Shown: positions 1 through 9,433 of the stretch, one piece after another | How the letters are laid out: each line of letters opens with the position of its first letter | Numbering within the stretch: position 1 is the stretch's first letter | Assembly (NCBI RefSeq): GCF_039530225.1 | Contig: NZ_BAAAOH010000001.1 | Coordinates: 1,984,001-2,048,000 of the forward strand | Length of the DNA: 64,000 nucleotides | Direction: 5' to 3' | DNA from: Microbacterium pumilum | GTDB taxonomy: Bacteria > Actinomycetota > Actinomycetes > Actinomycetales > Microbacteriaceae | Made by a program: the position numbers and the translations under genes | The notes under the pieces: generated by a model | The model's database searches: none | The model's input: only the letters and a program-made list of their open reading frames with translations | What the model was told of the DNA's origin: nothing

Positions 1-2
1 TG

Positions 3-695
3 TTCCTCGCCGATCTCCGCGCGGGCGATGAGCGGCTGGCGCTGGTCCAGGAGCTGGGTCTGGCCGCCGTCACTCTCGGCCATCCTGACATCGACTCGCC
101 CTTCCCCGCCGTGTCCGTCGACGACGTGGACGGGCTGATCGCGACCGTCGACCATCTCGCCGACCTCGGCCATCGTTCCATCGCCCACGTGGCAGGGCCA
201 TCGAGCATGCTTCATGCACGCCGCCGCAGCGAGGCCTTCCACGCGGCGTGCATCGCCCGCAGCATCGACGGCCGCGTCGTGGAGACGGACTTCAGCGCAC
301 AGCAGGGCGGCGAGGCGACGCGCGCCCTTCTGGCCGACGCGTCCCGACGCCCCACAGCGATCGCGTACTCCAACGACCTCATGGCGCTGGCGGGCATCGC
401 GGTGGCGCAGCGCGCAGGCCTGTCGGTCCCTCGGGACCTCTCCGTCTCGGGGTTCGACGACAGCGACATCGCGCAGTACGTGTTCCCGTCGCTGACCTCC
501 GTGGCGACCGACGCTCTGGAATGGGGTGCCGTCGCGGCGCGTGCTCTGCTCGCAGCGATCGCCGGGGTCAGCCTCGACGACACCGAACTGTCGCCCGCGC
601 GCCTTGTGGTGCGCGAATCCACCGGCCCGGCGCCGGCCACATACCCCTCATCAGCCCCACCGTCGCCTGGCGACCTGGCCGATCCAGACGACTGA
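3..695 (+). CDS. LacI/GalR-family transcriptional regulator, C-terminal part (5' end outside window)
   Basis: The reading frame is open from the first bases of the window, so the gene starts upstream and its DNA-binding helix-turn-helix is not visible. What remains is the periplasmic-binding-protein-like effector domain: the motif TVDHLADLGHRSIAHVAGP, the segment RPTAIAYSNDLMALAGI and the family-typical GFDDSDIAQYVFPSLTSV followed by the usual short C-terminal tail. LacI-family proteins repress sugar-uptake genes and release DNA on binding a sugar or derivative. The gene lies 55 bases before the sugar transporter genes on the same strand, so it is probably their local regulator. The effector cannot be told from this fragment. 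Confidence 0.9.
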   Translation, partial: FLADLRAGDERLALVQELGLAAVTLGHPDIDSPFPAVSVDDVDGLIATVDHLADLGHRSIAHVAGPSSMLHARRRSEAFHAACIARSIDGRVVETDFSAQQGGEATRALLADASRRPTAIAYSNDLMALAGIAVAQRAGLSVPRDLSVSGFDDSDIAQYVFPSLTSVATDALEWGAVAARALLAAIAGVSLDDTELSPARLVVRESTGPAPATYPSSAPPSPGDLADPDD

Positions 696-750
696 AGCCG
701 ATGATCTCGAGGCGCGATGGATGTCGCGTCCTCCTTTGGAAGGAAGAGAA

Positions 751-2043
751 ATGCGAAGAAGCATCAAAGTGACGGCACTCGCCGCGGCAGGTGTCCTGAC
801 CCTCACAGCCTGCAGCGGCGGTGGTGGCGGCGGCGGATCGGCGGACGATCTCGAGACCAAGGGTCCCATCACGATCTGGTACTCGAACAACGCGGCCGAG
901 ATCGACTGGGGCAAGCAGATGGTGGAGGCGTGGAACGCCGACCATCCCGATGAGCAGGTCAAGGCTCAGGAAATCCCCGCGGGCAACAGCAGCGAAGAGG
1001 TCATCGCGGCCGCGATCACGGCCGGCAACGCGCCGTGTCTGATCTACAACACCTCGCCCGCGGCTGTGCCGCAGTTCGAGAAGGCCGGTGGGCTCGTGTC
1101 GCTCTCGAGCTTCCAGGACGGGGATGACTACATCCAGGAGCGCAGCGGAGACAACGCGGCGCAGTATGCCTCGGCCGACGGCGAGTTCTACCAGATGCCG
1201 TGGAAGTCCAACCCGGTCATGATCTTCTACAACAAGGCCATGTTCACCGAGGCCGGACTCGACCCTGAGGCGCCGGAACTGTCCACCTATGATGACTTCC
1301 TCGCGACGTCGCGCACCCTGACCGAGTCGGGGGCGGCGCCGTACGCCATCTACCCGGCGCCGTCGAGCGAGTTCTATCAGCCCTGGTTCGACTTCTACCC
1401 GCTGTACGGGGCCGAGACCGGCGGCACGCTGCTCGTCGAGGACAACAAGGCGACCTTCGACTCCGAGGCGGGCACCGCGGTCTCCGAGTTCTGGGCGACG
1501 ATGTACGAGGAGGGCCTCTCCGGACAAGAGCCCTACCAGGGCGACTCGTTCGTGGACGGGAACTCGGCGATGACCATCGCCGGCCCGTGGGCGATCTCGT
1601 ACTTCGGCGACACGGTCGACTGGGGCACTGTACCTGTGCCGACGTCGGCCGGCACCCCGGCGGATGAGACCTACACGTTCAGCGACGCCAAGAACGTGGG
1701 CATGTTCACGGCGTGCAAGAACAAGGGCACGGCGTGGGATGTGCTGAAGTTCTCCACCAGTGAGGAGCAGGACGGACAGCTCCTCGAGCTGACCGGACAG
1801 ATGCCGCTCCGGCAGGATCTCACGACGACGTACCCGGACTACTTCGACGCCAACCCCGCGTATGAGGTGTTCGGCGACCAGGCGAACCGCGTGGTAGAGG
1901 TGCCGAACGTCTCGAACTCCATCGAGGTCTGGCAGGCCTTCCGCGACGCGTACTCGAAGGCGGTCATCTTCGGAGAGGGCGATATCGCCACGTTCCTCAC
2001 CGACACCGCCGCGGAGATCGACGACCTGGTGAGCCAGGACTGA
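751..2043 (+). CDS. ABC transporter sugar-binding lipoprotein
   Basis: A 430-residue solute-binding protein. The N-terminus has a charged start (MRRSIK), a hydrophobic stretch and the lipobox LTAC with Cys21, followed by a serine/glycine linker, so it should be a lipoprotein anchored outside the membrane. The mature part begins ITIWYSNNAAEIDWGKQMVEAWN, typical of family 1 extracellular binding proteins, and later has GNSAMTIAGPWAISYFG. The start is set by the GGAAGGAAG ribosome binding site at about 738-746 and the signal peptide. It is first in a set with two permeases and a GH130 enzyme, which suggests a manno-oligosaccharide ligand; no ATPase gene is present here, so a shared MsiK-like ATPase elsewhere is likely. 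Confidence 0.93.
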   Translation: MRRSIKVTALAAAGVLTLTACSGGGGGGGSADDLETKGPITIWYSNNAAEIDWGKQMVEAWNADHPDEQVKAQEIPAGNSSEEVIAAAITAGNAPCLIYNTSPAAVPQFEKAGGLVSLSSFQDGDDYIQERSGDNAAQYASADGEFYQMPWKSNPVMIFYNKAMFTEAGLDPEAPELSTYDDFLATSRTLTESGAAPYAIYPAPSSEFYQPWFDFYPLYGAETGGTLLVEDNKATFDSEAGTAVSEFWATMYEEGLSGQEPYQGDSFVDGNSAMTIAGPWAISYFGDTVDWGTVPVPTSAGTPADETYTFSDAKNVGMFTACKNKGTAWDVLKFSTSEEQDGQLLELTGQMPLRQDLTTTYPDYFDANPAYEVFGDQANRVVEVPNVSNSIEVWQAFRDAYSKAVIFGEGDIATFLTDTAAEIDDLVSQD

Positions 2044-2062
2044 GAGCGCGGGACACAGGCAA

Positions 2063-3019
2063 ATGGTCACCATCACCCCCGAGACGGGCACGAAGGCGGA
2101 CGGGGCGGACGCGCAGCACGCGCGTTCGGCCCGCCGCCGCCGGCGCCTGCTCGGTGAGAATCCGCTCGGGCTGCTCCTCGCCGCGCCCTACCTGATATTC
2201 GTCGGCGTCATCTTCGCGTATCCGCTCGTCTTCGCCGTCTGGATGTCATTCCACGACTACTTCTTCTCGGCGCCTGGCGCCGACGTCGAACGGGAATTCG
2301 TCGGCTTCGACAACTTCATCGCTGTCGCCACCGACCCCGCCGTGTGGCGATCGTTCCTCAACGTGGGCGTCTTCCTCATCATCAACGTGCCGCTCACGGT
2401 CGTGCTGTCGCTCCTGTTGGCGGCTGCGCTCAACAGGGCTCTCCACGCCAAGATCTTCCTCAGGGTCAGTTTCTACGTGCCGTACGTGACGGCATCCGTG
2501 GCGCTCGTCGCCGTCTGGCTGTTCCTGTTCAGCGGTCCGGGACTCGTCAATCAGATCCTCGGTCCGCTCGCACCGGATCCGTCATGGCTGATCAATCCCT
2601 GGCTCGCGATGCCGACGATCGCGCTCTTCGTCACATGGAAGGGGATGGGTCTCTTCATCCTGCTGTACCTTGCCGCGCTGCAGGCCGTCCCGAAGGAACT
2701 GTACGAATCGGCAGCAACGGATGGCGCAGGCGCCGTGCGGACGTTCTTCGCCGTCACGGTGCCGGGCGTTCGATCCGCGACCCTGCTCGTGCTCCTGCTC
2801 GCGACGATCACCGGTGCGAACCTCTTCACCGAGCCGTACCTGCTCACGAACGGCGGGGGCCCGAACGGGGCGTCCACGTCGCCCGTGCTGCTGATGTACC
2901 AGAAAGGCCTGGAGCAAGGCGATCCGGATGTCGCGGCCGCCATCGGCGTGATCCTCGTGATCCTCGTGCTCGTCATCGCGCTCATCGAGCGCCGTGCCGT
3001 AGGAGATGAGGAATCATGA
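2063..3019 (+). CDS. ABC sugar transporter permease, MalF-type
   Basis: 318 residues with a basic cytosolic N-terminus (ARRRRRLLGENP) and six predicted membrane segments beginning with LGLLLAAPYLIFVGVIFAYP. The EAA-type loop that contacts the ATPase is at about residues 212-235 (ELYESAATDGAGAVRTFF followed by VTVPGVR). It forms the transmembrane pore together with the next gene product. It starts 19 bases after the binding protein and its stop overlaps the next start by four bases, which indicates one operon. Substrate is inferred only from the GH130 gene downstream. Confidence 0.93.
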   Translation: MVTITPETGTKADGADAQHARSARRRRRLLGENPLGLLLAAPYLIFVGVIFAYPLVFAVWMSFHDYFFSAPGADVEREFVGFDNFIAVATDPAVWRSFLNVGVFLIINVPLTVVLSLLLAAALNRALHAKIFLRVSFYVPYVTASVALVAVWLFLFSGPGLVNQILGPLAPDPSWLINPWLAMPTIALFVTWKGMGLFILLYLAALQAVPKELYESAATDGAGAVRTFFAVTVPGVRSATLLVLLLATITGANLFTEPYLLTNGGGPNGASTSPVLLMYQKGLEQGDPDVAAAIGVILVILVLVIALIERRAVGDEES

Positions 3020-3918
3020 GTCGCACCGAGATCCGCACGCAGGCCCAGGCCGAGAAGTCATCGGCCCGCGCCGAGCGCCGTCACCCCGGCCGCATCGGCA
3101 GCATCCTACGCTATGTCGTGCTGGGGATCGGGGCGCTCGTATTCCTGTTCCCCTTCTACTACATGGTGATCGGCTCGCTGCAACTCGCACCGGACACCAC
3201 CCTGGCAGGAGCGTTCCCGCATCCGGCGAACATCACGTTGGCCAACTATGCCGAGATCAATGAACGGATCGGGCTCGCACAGGGTCTCGCCAACTCGGGC
3301 ATCCTCACCATGGGGGTGATCCTGTGCACACTGGTGTTCGGCGTGCTCGCAGGTTATGCCCTATCGGTGCTGCACTGGCGCGGGCGCGGAGTGACGTTCG
3401 CGATCCTGCTGCTCGTGCAGATCGTGCCGTTCCAGCTGCTGATCGTCCCGCTGTACGTGATGATCGCGCGCGACTTCGGGCTGTCGGATTCCTACTTCGG
3501 AATGATCCTGCCGTTCGCGATCAACTCGGCCGCGGTGCTGATCTTCAGGCAGTACTTCATGCAGGTGCCTCGCGCGCTCTTCGACGCGGCGCGCATCGAC
3601 GGGGCGAACGAGATCCGGGTGCTGTGGAATATCGCGCTGCCGCTGGTTCGTCCCGCGGTGCTCACGGTGATCCTGCTCACCTTCATCGGTCCGTGGAACG
3701 AGTTCCTCTGGCCGTTCCTGATAACGAAGGAGGCAACGATGCAGCCTCTGGCGGTGTCGCTGGCCAACTACCTCACGACTGTGGCGGCCTCGGCGGCCAA
3801 CCCCTTCGGAGCGGTCCTCGCGGGTGCGGTCATTCTCGCAATTCCCCCTGTGGTGCTGTTCATCGTGTTCCAACGCCATTTCAACAGCTCCGACATCGGG
3901 TCGGGCGTGAAGGGATGA
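3016..3918 (+). CDS. ABC sugar transporter permease, MalG-type
   Basis: 300 residues, second inner-membrane permease of the same importer. The N-terminus is basic, the first membrane segment is YVVLGIGALVFLFPFYYMVIGSL, and the EAA loop is at about residues 186-215 (RALFDAARIDGANEIRVLWN, then PLVRPAV). The ATG overlaps the previous TGA (ATGA at 3016-3019) and its own TGA overlaps the next ATG, so the three genes are probably translationally coupled. It ends in the typical C-terminal GSGVKG, which follows the FQRHFNSSDIG motif seen in this family. Confidence 0.93.
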   Translation: MSRTEIRTQAQAEKSSARAERRHPGRIGSILRYVVLGIGALVFLFPFYYMVIGSLQLAPDTTLAGAFPHPANITLANYAEINERIGLAQGLANSGILTMGVILCTLVFGVLAGYALSVLHWRGRGVTFAILLLVQIVPFQLLIVPLYVMIARDFGLSDSYFGMILPFAINSAAVLIFRQYFMQVPRALFDAARIDGANEIRVLWNIALPLVRPAVLTVILLTFIGPWNEFLWPFLITKEATMQPLAVSLANYLTTVAASAANPFGAVLAGAVILAIPPVVLFIVFQRHFNSSDIGSGVKG

Positions 3919-4991
3919 CCGCCATCGACACCACGCTGCCCACCGTCCCGTACCGATTGACCCGCATCGGCGTCGTCATGGCGCCCGAGCCGGGCAACCC
4001 GCTCGAAGTCGAGGGCGTGCTCAACCCGGCCTCGGGGCGGGGCGCGGATGGCGAGATCTATCTGCTGCCCCGCCTCGTGGCGGCGGGCAACGTGTCGCGA
4101 ATCGGTCTGGCGCGCGTTCTCGTCGAGGACGGCGTGCCCGTGGGCGTCGAACGGCAGGGCGTCGTGCTCGAGCCCGACCGGTCGTGGGAGCGGGGAATCG
4201 GCAACGCCGGTGTCGAGGATCCGAGGATCACCTGGATGGCGGATCTCGGCCTGCATGTCATGACGTACGTCGCCTACGGACCGCTGGGTCCCCGCACCGC
4301 TCTCGCGGTGTCGGAGGATCTCCGCGAGTGGCGACGCCTCGGCCCCGTGCTGTTCACGTATGACGACGAACTCGACATCGATCTCAACCTGTTCCACAAC
4401 AAGGACGCGGTCTTCTTCCCCGAAACCGTGCTCGCGCCGGACGGAGTGCGGTGCTTCGCGGTACTGCACCGCCCGATGTGGGACCTGTCCGAGACCAAGG
4501 CCGACCAGGGCATCATCCTGCCTGCGGGCATCGATGATCCACGCCAGTCGATCTGGATCAGCTACATCCCGGTCGAGGCGGTGACGGCCGATCTGTCGGG
4601 GCTGTGTCTGTGGAGCCGGCATCGATTCCTCGCCGGCCCTGCGTATCCGTTCGAGGTGACGAAGATCGGCGGTGGGCCCGCCCCTGTGCGCGTGCCGGAA
4701 GGGTGGCTGCTGCTGCACCACGGCGTCACCGGGCACATCGAGCACGCGTTCGACCACCAGCAGAATGTCAACTACTCGGCCGGCGCCATCCTGCTCGATG
4801 CCGACGACCCCTCGATCGTGATCGCTCGAACGCCTGAGCCCCTGCTGCAGGCTGAGACCGAAGACGAACGCGGCGGCATCGTGCCGAACGTCGTGTTCCC
4901 CACGGCGATCGAGACCATCGACGGCGTGCGCTACGTGTTCTATGGGATGGCGGACTCGAAGATCGGAGTGGCCCGTCTCGATCACACCTAG
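3915..4991 (+). CDS. GH130-family beta-mannoside phosphorylase or hydrolase
   Basis: 358 residues. The ATG at 3915 overlaps the stop of the permease gene. The protein has the family 130 hallmark GVEDPRIT at about residues 98-105, including the Asp that serves as proton donor in this family, plus the conserved stretches LFHNKDAVFFPE and QSIWISYIP, and the late segment WLLLHHGVTGHIEHAFDHQQNVNYSAGAILLD. GH130 enzymes are five-bladed propellers that phosphorolyse or hydrolyse beta-linked mannosides. As there is no signal peptide, it acts in the cytosol on oligosaccharides brought in by the preceding transporter. Whether it is a phosphorylase or a beta-1,2-mannosidase needs the phosphate-binding residues to be aligned. 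Confidence 0.88.
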   Translation: MTAIDTTLPTVPYRLTRIGVVMAPEPGNPLEVEGVLNPASGRGADGEIYLLPRLVAAGNVSRIGLARVLVEDGVPVGVERQGVVLEPDRSWERGIGNAGVEDPRITWMADLGLHVMTYVAYGPLGPRTALAVSEDLREWRRLGPVLFTYDDELDIDLNLFHNKDAVFFPETVLAPDGVRCFAVLHRPMWDLSETKADQGIILPAGIDDPRQSIWISYIPVEAVTADLSGLCLWSRHRFLAGPAYPFEVTKIGGGPAPVRVPEGWLLLHHGVTGHIEHAFDHQQNVNYSAGAILLDADDPSIVIARTPEPLLQAETEDERGGIVPNVVFPTAIETIDGVRYVFYGMADSKIGVARLDHT

Positions 4992-5017
4992 CCGGCGGAC
5001 GCGTCAGGGCGACCGCG

Positions 5018-6670
5018 TCACGAGTTCACGCGGATGATCTCGAGCTGGTACGGCGCGATCACCTCGCCCGAGATGCGGCAGTCGAGCAGCAGGAACGGAC
5101 GGGATGCCGCATCCTGCGCCGCCCAGGACTCGAGCCGATCGAGGTCGGCGATCGAGCGCACCACGACCCCTTCGGCGCCGACCGCGTCGGCGAGACCCGC
5201 GAAGTCGACCTCGGGAATGAGCATCGGCTCCTTCGCGAGCCCTCGCAGGCCGTACAGGTTCACCTCTGCGCCATAGGCCGCGTCGTTCCACACCACGGCC
5301 AGACCGCGACCGCGCGCCACGCGAACGGCGGATTCGAGGTCGGCTAGCGCCATGAGTCCGCCGCCGTCGCCGGTCGTGAGCACGATCGTCGCCTCGGGCT
5401 TGGCGAGTGCCGCCCCCGGCACCGACGCGAATCCGAGTCCGATCGACTGGAACGCGGTGCCGACCATGATCATGCGGTCGGGTGACGCGACCGGCCAGTA
5501 CATGTTCGCCCAGCCGATGAAATGCCCACCGTCCGATACCACGACGCGATCGGCGGGGAGCAGCTCGCCGATCCGCGCCGCGACGGAACGCGGATCGAGG
5601 CGCCCATCGGGTGCGACTCCGTCGCCCGGCTCGTACGCGCGGGCTCCGGCGAGATCGATCGACTCGCGCCATCCGCTGGACGTGGCAGGCGTGGCGGTCA
5701 GCTCAGCCGTGATCGCCCGTGCGGCGACAGCGGCATCGGCTCGCACGAACCCGCCGACGTTCGGATGCGTCGCGCTGGCTGCGACGTCGATCTGGAAGAC
5801 GCGCGTGCCGGGCGCGAACAGGTCGCCGAATCGCATCGTGAACTGGTTGAGCGATGCCCCGAAGACGACGGCGACGTCGGCCTGGCGCACGATCTGCATC
5901 GCGGACTCGGCTCCGAAGCCCCCCGTCACGCCCAGGTCGAACTCCGGTCTGGGGAAGACCCCGCGGCCGAGGGCGGTCGACGCCGTGATCGCACCGGTCG
6001 CGTCGGCAAGTGCGCCGAGCGCGTCGGCGGCACCTGCGACCCATGCTCCGCGGCCCGCGAGCAGGAAAGGTCGCTCGGCGCCGGCGAGCGCGGCCGCGAT
6101 GGTGCGGATGCCGTGCTCGGCGAACGGCCCACGGGGGGCGAGCGGGTCCGGAAGCCGCGGCTCCGGTGCGGCGGGAATCGGCCCCGCATCGAGCGCCGCG
6201 ACGTCGTACGGAATGGCGAGCACCGCCGGCACCCGGTAGGTGAGCGCGTGCTCGATCGCGATGACCGTGGTGGCCGCGGCATCCGTCCGTCCGACCGTAT
6301 ACGTGCGCGCGCCCACCGCCGACGCCAGCGCGATCTGATCGACACCCCATGGGCGTCGGCCGGACGTGGGTTCGTCGCCGACCACGAGGACGAGCGGAAC
6401 ATGCGCCTGCACCGCCTCGGCGAGGGCCGTGAGGGTGTTGGTGAAGCCCGCGCCGTATGTGGCGGTGGCGGCGGCGAGGCGTCCGGACGCGCGGTGGTAG
6501 GCGTCGGCCGCGACGACACCGCCGGCTTCGTGGCGCACGGCGGTGAAGTCCACGGCGGTTTCGCGCTCGAGGGCGTCGAGGAAGTAGGCGTTGCCGTTGC
6601 CCATGACCCCGAAGACATGGTCGATGTGGGCCGACAGCGTGCGGGCGACGTGAGTGGAGACCGTGGGCAT
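5018..6670 (-). CDS. thiamine diphosphate-dependent enzyme of the acetolactate synthase/decarboxylase superfamily
   Basis: 550 residues. The start at 6670 is supported by GAAAGGCC seven bases upstream and by the family-like N-terminus HVARTLSAHIDHVFGVMGNG; an in-frame start further upstream adds an unlikely extension. It has the three-domain ThDP architecture: N-terminal pyrimidine-binding domain with the catalytic Glu48 in VRHEAGG, a central TPP-family domain, and a C-terminal pyrophosphate domain with the GDG...N cofactor motif (GDGGGLMALADL to WNDAAYGAE, about residues 435-465). It could be an acetolactate synthase-like carboligase or a 2-oxoacid decarboxylase; no small regulatory subunit or pathway gene is adjacent, so the substrate is unknown. 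It is convergent with the GH130 gene and divergent from cydA. Confidence 0.85.
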   Translation of the reverse strand: MPTVSTHVARTLSAHIDHVFGVMGNGNAYFLDALERETAVDFTAVRHEAGGVVAADAYHRASGRLAAATATYGAGFTNTLTALAEAVQAHVPLVLVVGDEPTSGRRPWGVDQIALASAVGARTYTVGRTDAAATTVIAIEHALTYRVPAVLAIPYDVAALDAGPIPAAPEPRLPDPLAPRGPFAEHGIRTIAAALAGAERPFLLAGRGAWVAGAADALGALADATGAITASTALGRGVFPRPEFDLGVTGGFGAESAMQIVRQADVAVVFGASLNQFTMRFGDLFAPGTRVFQIDVAASATHPNVGGFVRADAAVAARAITAELTATPATSSGWRESIDLAGARAYEPGDGVAPDGRLDPRSVAARIGELLPADRVVVSDGGHFIGWANMYWPVASPDRMIMVGTAFQSIGLGFASVPGAALAKPEATIVLTTGDGGGLMALADLESAVRVARGRGLAVVWNDAAYGAEVNLYGLRGLAKEPMLIPEVDFAGLADAVGAEGVVVRSIADLDRLESWAAQDAASRPFLLLDCRISGEVIAPYQLEIIRVNS

Positions 6671-6932
6671 GACAGGCCTTTCGAGACGGAACGGGCGGAG
6701 CCGTATGTGTCTCGCGCCCCCTTGGTGAGCGGCTGCGTGCCCTTTTTTCGAGCACCGGCACGGGAGCACCCGGCCGGACGATCCGAGTATACGAGGCCCG
6801 CCGGGCCGGATATCACCTCATTCGGACGATGCCGCGGCGAGCGGCGACCTGGCACGCTGATCACGGACAGTGCACCCCGAACACACCGTGGAGGCATCGC
6901 TATGGTTCACTCCGGCGCGGAAGGGACCTGAC

Positions 6933-8324
6933 ATGGATGCGACCGATCTCGCGCGGCTGCAGTTCGCTTCGACCAGCATCTACCACTTCTTCTTCGTCCC
7001 GGTGACGATCGGGCTGGCCTTCCTGATGGCCATCCTGCATACGAAGTGGTATCGCTCACGAGAGCCTCGGCATGAGAAGCTGACGCGGTTCTTCGGCACG
7101 CTGCTGATCATCAACGTCGCGATCGGCGTGGTCACGGGTCTCGTGCAGGAGTTCCAGTTCGGCATGAACTGGTCGGCGTACTCGATCTTCGTCGGCGACG
7201 TCTTCGGCGCCCCCCTGGCGATGGAGGGGCTCGCCGCGTTCTTCCTCGAGTCCACATTCCTCGGGCTCTGGGTGTTCGGCTGGAAGGTGCTGCCTCGCCG
7301 CATCCACCTGCTCTCGGCGTGGCTGGTTGCAGTGGGTGCGATGCTCTCGGCGGCGTTCATCATGGCGGCGAACTCCTGGATGCAGCATCCGGTCGGCTAC
7401 ACGACCGACAAGACCACAGGTCGCCCGGTGCTCTCGTCGTTCCTCGATCTTTTCACCAACGAGGTGTTCATCTGGGGCTACATCCATGTGATCCTCGCGT
7501 CGCTCGTCACCGGCGCCGTCGTGATGCTCGCGGTGTCGGCGTGGCAGCTGCGTCGTGGGCAGGTCGCGTTCAAGACCTCGGCAGTGCTGTCGCTGGTGGT
7601 GCTGCTTCCCTCGGTCGCGCTGGCGCTCGGAGTCGGCAGCCACCTCGGGGTGATCGAGGCGACGTATCAGCCGATGAAGATCTCCGCGGCCGAAGCCCAA
7701 TGGGAGACGTGTCAGCCGTGCTCGTTCTCGCTGCTCCAGATCGGCGGCTTCACGAGCTCCGAAGAGACCCCCACCAAGATCCTCGAGGTGCCGCATCTGC
7801 TCTCGCTGCTGGCCACCGGCACGTGGGACGGTGAGGTGGCGGGGCTCAACGAGCTTCAGGCGCAGGATGAAGCGACGTACGGCGCAGGCGACTACGTGCC
7901 GGATGTCCGTCTGCAGTACTGGTCGATGCGGGTCATGGCGTACATCGGAACCCTGTTCTTCCTTTTCGGTGCGTGGGGTCTGTGGCTTGCGGTACGGCGG
8001 AAGCTGCCGACATCCAAGGTGTTCCTGTTCGTCGCGACATGGGTCGTGCCGCTCCTCTTCGTGATGAACACCGCCGGATGGCTGCTGACCGAGAGTGGCC
8101 GTCAGCCCTGGATCGTGCAGGGGCTGATGAAGACGTCGGACGGAGTGTCGCCGAGCGTGTCTTCGACGGAGCTCATCCTGAGTCTCGCCGCGTTCTACGC
8201 GATCTATCTGCTGCTGATCGTGATCGATGTCATCCTCATGCTTCGATTCGCGCGCAAGTCGCTGGACGCCCCCGAAGAGGAATCGGCGGACGACGACGTC
8301 GATGCGCCCGTGCTGGCTTACTGA
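6933..8324 (+). CDS. cydA: cytochrome bd ubiquinol/menaquinol oxidase subunit I
   Basis: 463 residues. CydA carries the quinol site and the three hemes of the bd-type terminal oxidase in the cell membrane. Visible landmarks are the heme ligand His18 in IYHFFFVP, the helix NEVFIWGYIHV with the second heme His, and the GRQPW motif after MNTAGWLLTESG. The Q-loop is of the short type. An upstream ATG at 6870 exists in frame, but the ATG at 6933 is preceded by GGAAGGG at 6920-6926 and gives the standard N-terminus MDATDLARLQF. cydB follows after 24 bases. The enzyme gives high-affinity oxygen reduction and tolerance to low oxygen and respiratory inhibitors. Confidence 0.96.
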   Translation: MDATDLARLQFASTSIYHFFFVPVTIGLAFLMAILHTKWYRSREPRHEKLTRFFGTLLIINVAIGVVTGLVQEFQFGMNWSAYSIFVGDVFGAPLAMEGLAAFFLESTFLGLWVFGWKVLPRRIHLLSAWLVAVGAMLSAAFIMAANSWMQHPVGYTTDKTTGRPVLSSFLDLFTNEVFIWGYIHVILASLVTGAVVMLAVSAWQLRRGQVAFKTSAVLSLVVLLPSVALALGVGSHLGVIEATYQPMKISAAEAQWETCQPCSFSLLQIGGFTSSEETPTKILEVPHLLSLLATGTWDGEVAGLNELQAQDEATYGAGDYVPDVRLQYWSMRVMAYIGTLFFLFGAWGLWLAVRRKLPTSKVFLFVATWVVPLLFVMNTAGWLLTESGRQPWIVQGLMKTSDGVSPSVSSTELILSLAAFYAIYLLLIVIDVILMLRFARKSLDAPEEESADDDVDAPVLAY

Positions 8325-8348
8325 CATGGCGATCATGAGGAGGGTCCG

Positions 8349-9383
8349 ATGAATCTGCCCGACGTGTGGTTCGTCATCATCGCCGTCTTCTGGACGGGCT
8401 TCTTCGTGCTCGAAGGCTTCGACTTCGGCGTCGGAGCGCTCCACGCGGTGATCGGTCGCTCCGAGACCGAGCGGAGGACGGCGATCAACACGATCGCTCC
8501 GTTCTGGGACGGCAACGAGGTGTGGCTGGTGGTGGGCACGGCAGCGATCTTCGCGGCCTTCCCGGCCTGGTACGCGACCTGGCTTTCGGCCCTCTACCTC
8601 GGCATCGTGCTGCTGCTGGTCGCTCTCATCGCACGAGGGATCGCGGTGGAATGGCGCAGCAAGGGCCGGCATCAGACGTGGCGGCGCACCTGGAGCTTCG
8701 GGCTCACCGCCGGCAGCCTCATCGCACCGCTCGTGCTCGGCATCGCCCCCGGCGACCTGCTGGCGGGGCTTCCGATCGACGAAGACGGCGCGTTCACCGG
8801 TCGGGTGTGGAGCATGTTCACCGGATTCGGCGTCTGGACGGGACTCACGCTCGTCGCGCTGTGCCTCCTGCACGGGGCGACATTCCTCGCCATCCGCACC
8901 ACGGCTGACCTCCGGAGGCGGGCGATGCGGTGGAACCGCATGCTCGGCGTCGTGGCACTCGTGATGGTCGCGGTGTTCGCAGTCTGGACAGGGCTCATGG
9001 CGCAGCCGTCATGGCCCTCCTATCTGCTGCTGGCGATCGCCCTCGTCGCGGTCGTCGCATCGCTGTACGCGACTCGGAGAAGCGGTGAGAAGGTCGCCTT
9101 CGCCGCCACCGCGATCGCCATGGCCGCCACCGTCGGCTCCATCTTTGCGAGCCTCTTCCCGGACGTGCTCGTCTCGAGCACCAGCGGTGCCTACAGCCTG
9201 ACCATCGCGGCGACGGCATCGGGCCAGTACGCGCTCACCGTCATGACGATCGTGGCGGCGATCTTCTTCCCCCTCGTGCTGCTGTATCAGGGCTACACGT
9301 ACATCGTGTTCCGCCGGCGGATCGGCGGAGCGACCCCGCGCGCTGCCGCGCCCGAGCCTCGCCCCGAGGTTCCGGCCCGGTGA
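8349..9383 (+). CDS. cydB: cytochrome bd oxidase subunit II
   Basis: 344 residues, multi-span membrane protein with the conserved N-terminus FVLEGFDFGVG and the stretch WDGNEVWLVVGTAAIFAAFPAWY. It pairs with CydA to form the bd oxidase. The ribosome binding site is GAGGAGGG at about 8337-8344. The cydDC exporter genes that directly follow cydAB in many actinobacteria are absent; the next gene is a convergent IclR regulator. A CydX-like small subunit was not recognised downstream. Confidence 0.96.
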   Translation: MNLPDVWFVIIAVFWTGFFVLEGFDFGVGALHAVIGRSETERRTAINTIAPFWDGNEVWLVVGTAAIFAAFPAWYATWLSALYLGIVLLLVALIARGIAVEWRSKGRHQTWRRTWSFGLTAGSLIAPLVLGIAPGDLLAGLPIDEDGAFTGRVWSMFTGFGVWTGLTLVALCLLHGATFLAIRTTADLRRRAMRWNRMLGVVALVMVAVFAVWTGLMAQPSWPSYLLLAIALVAVVASLYATRRSGEKVAFAATAIAMAATVGSIFASLFPDVLVSSTSGAYSLTIAATASGQYALTVMTIVAAIFFPLVLLYQGYTYIVFRRRIGGATPRAAAPEPRPEVPAR

Positions 9384-9433
9384 CCGGACCGCGCCGCGAT
9401 GGCCGTCCCGGCCGAGAATGACGTGGACTGGCG

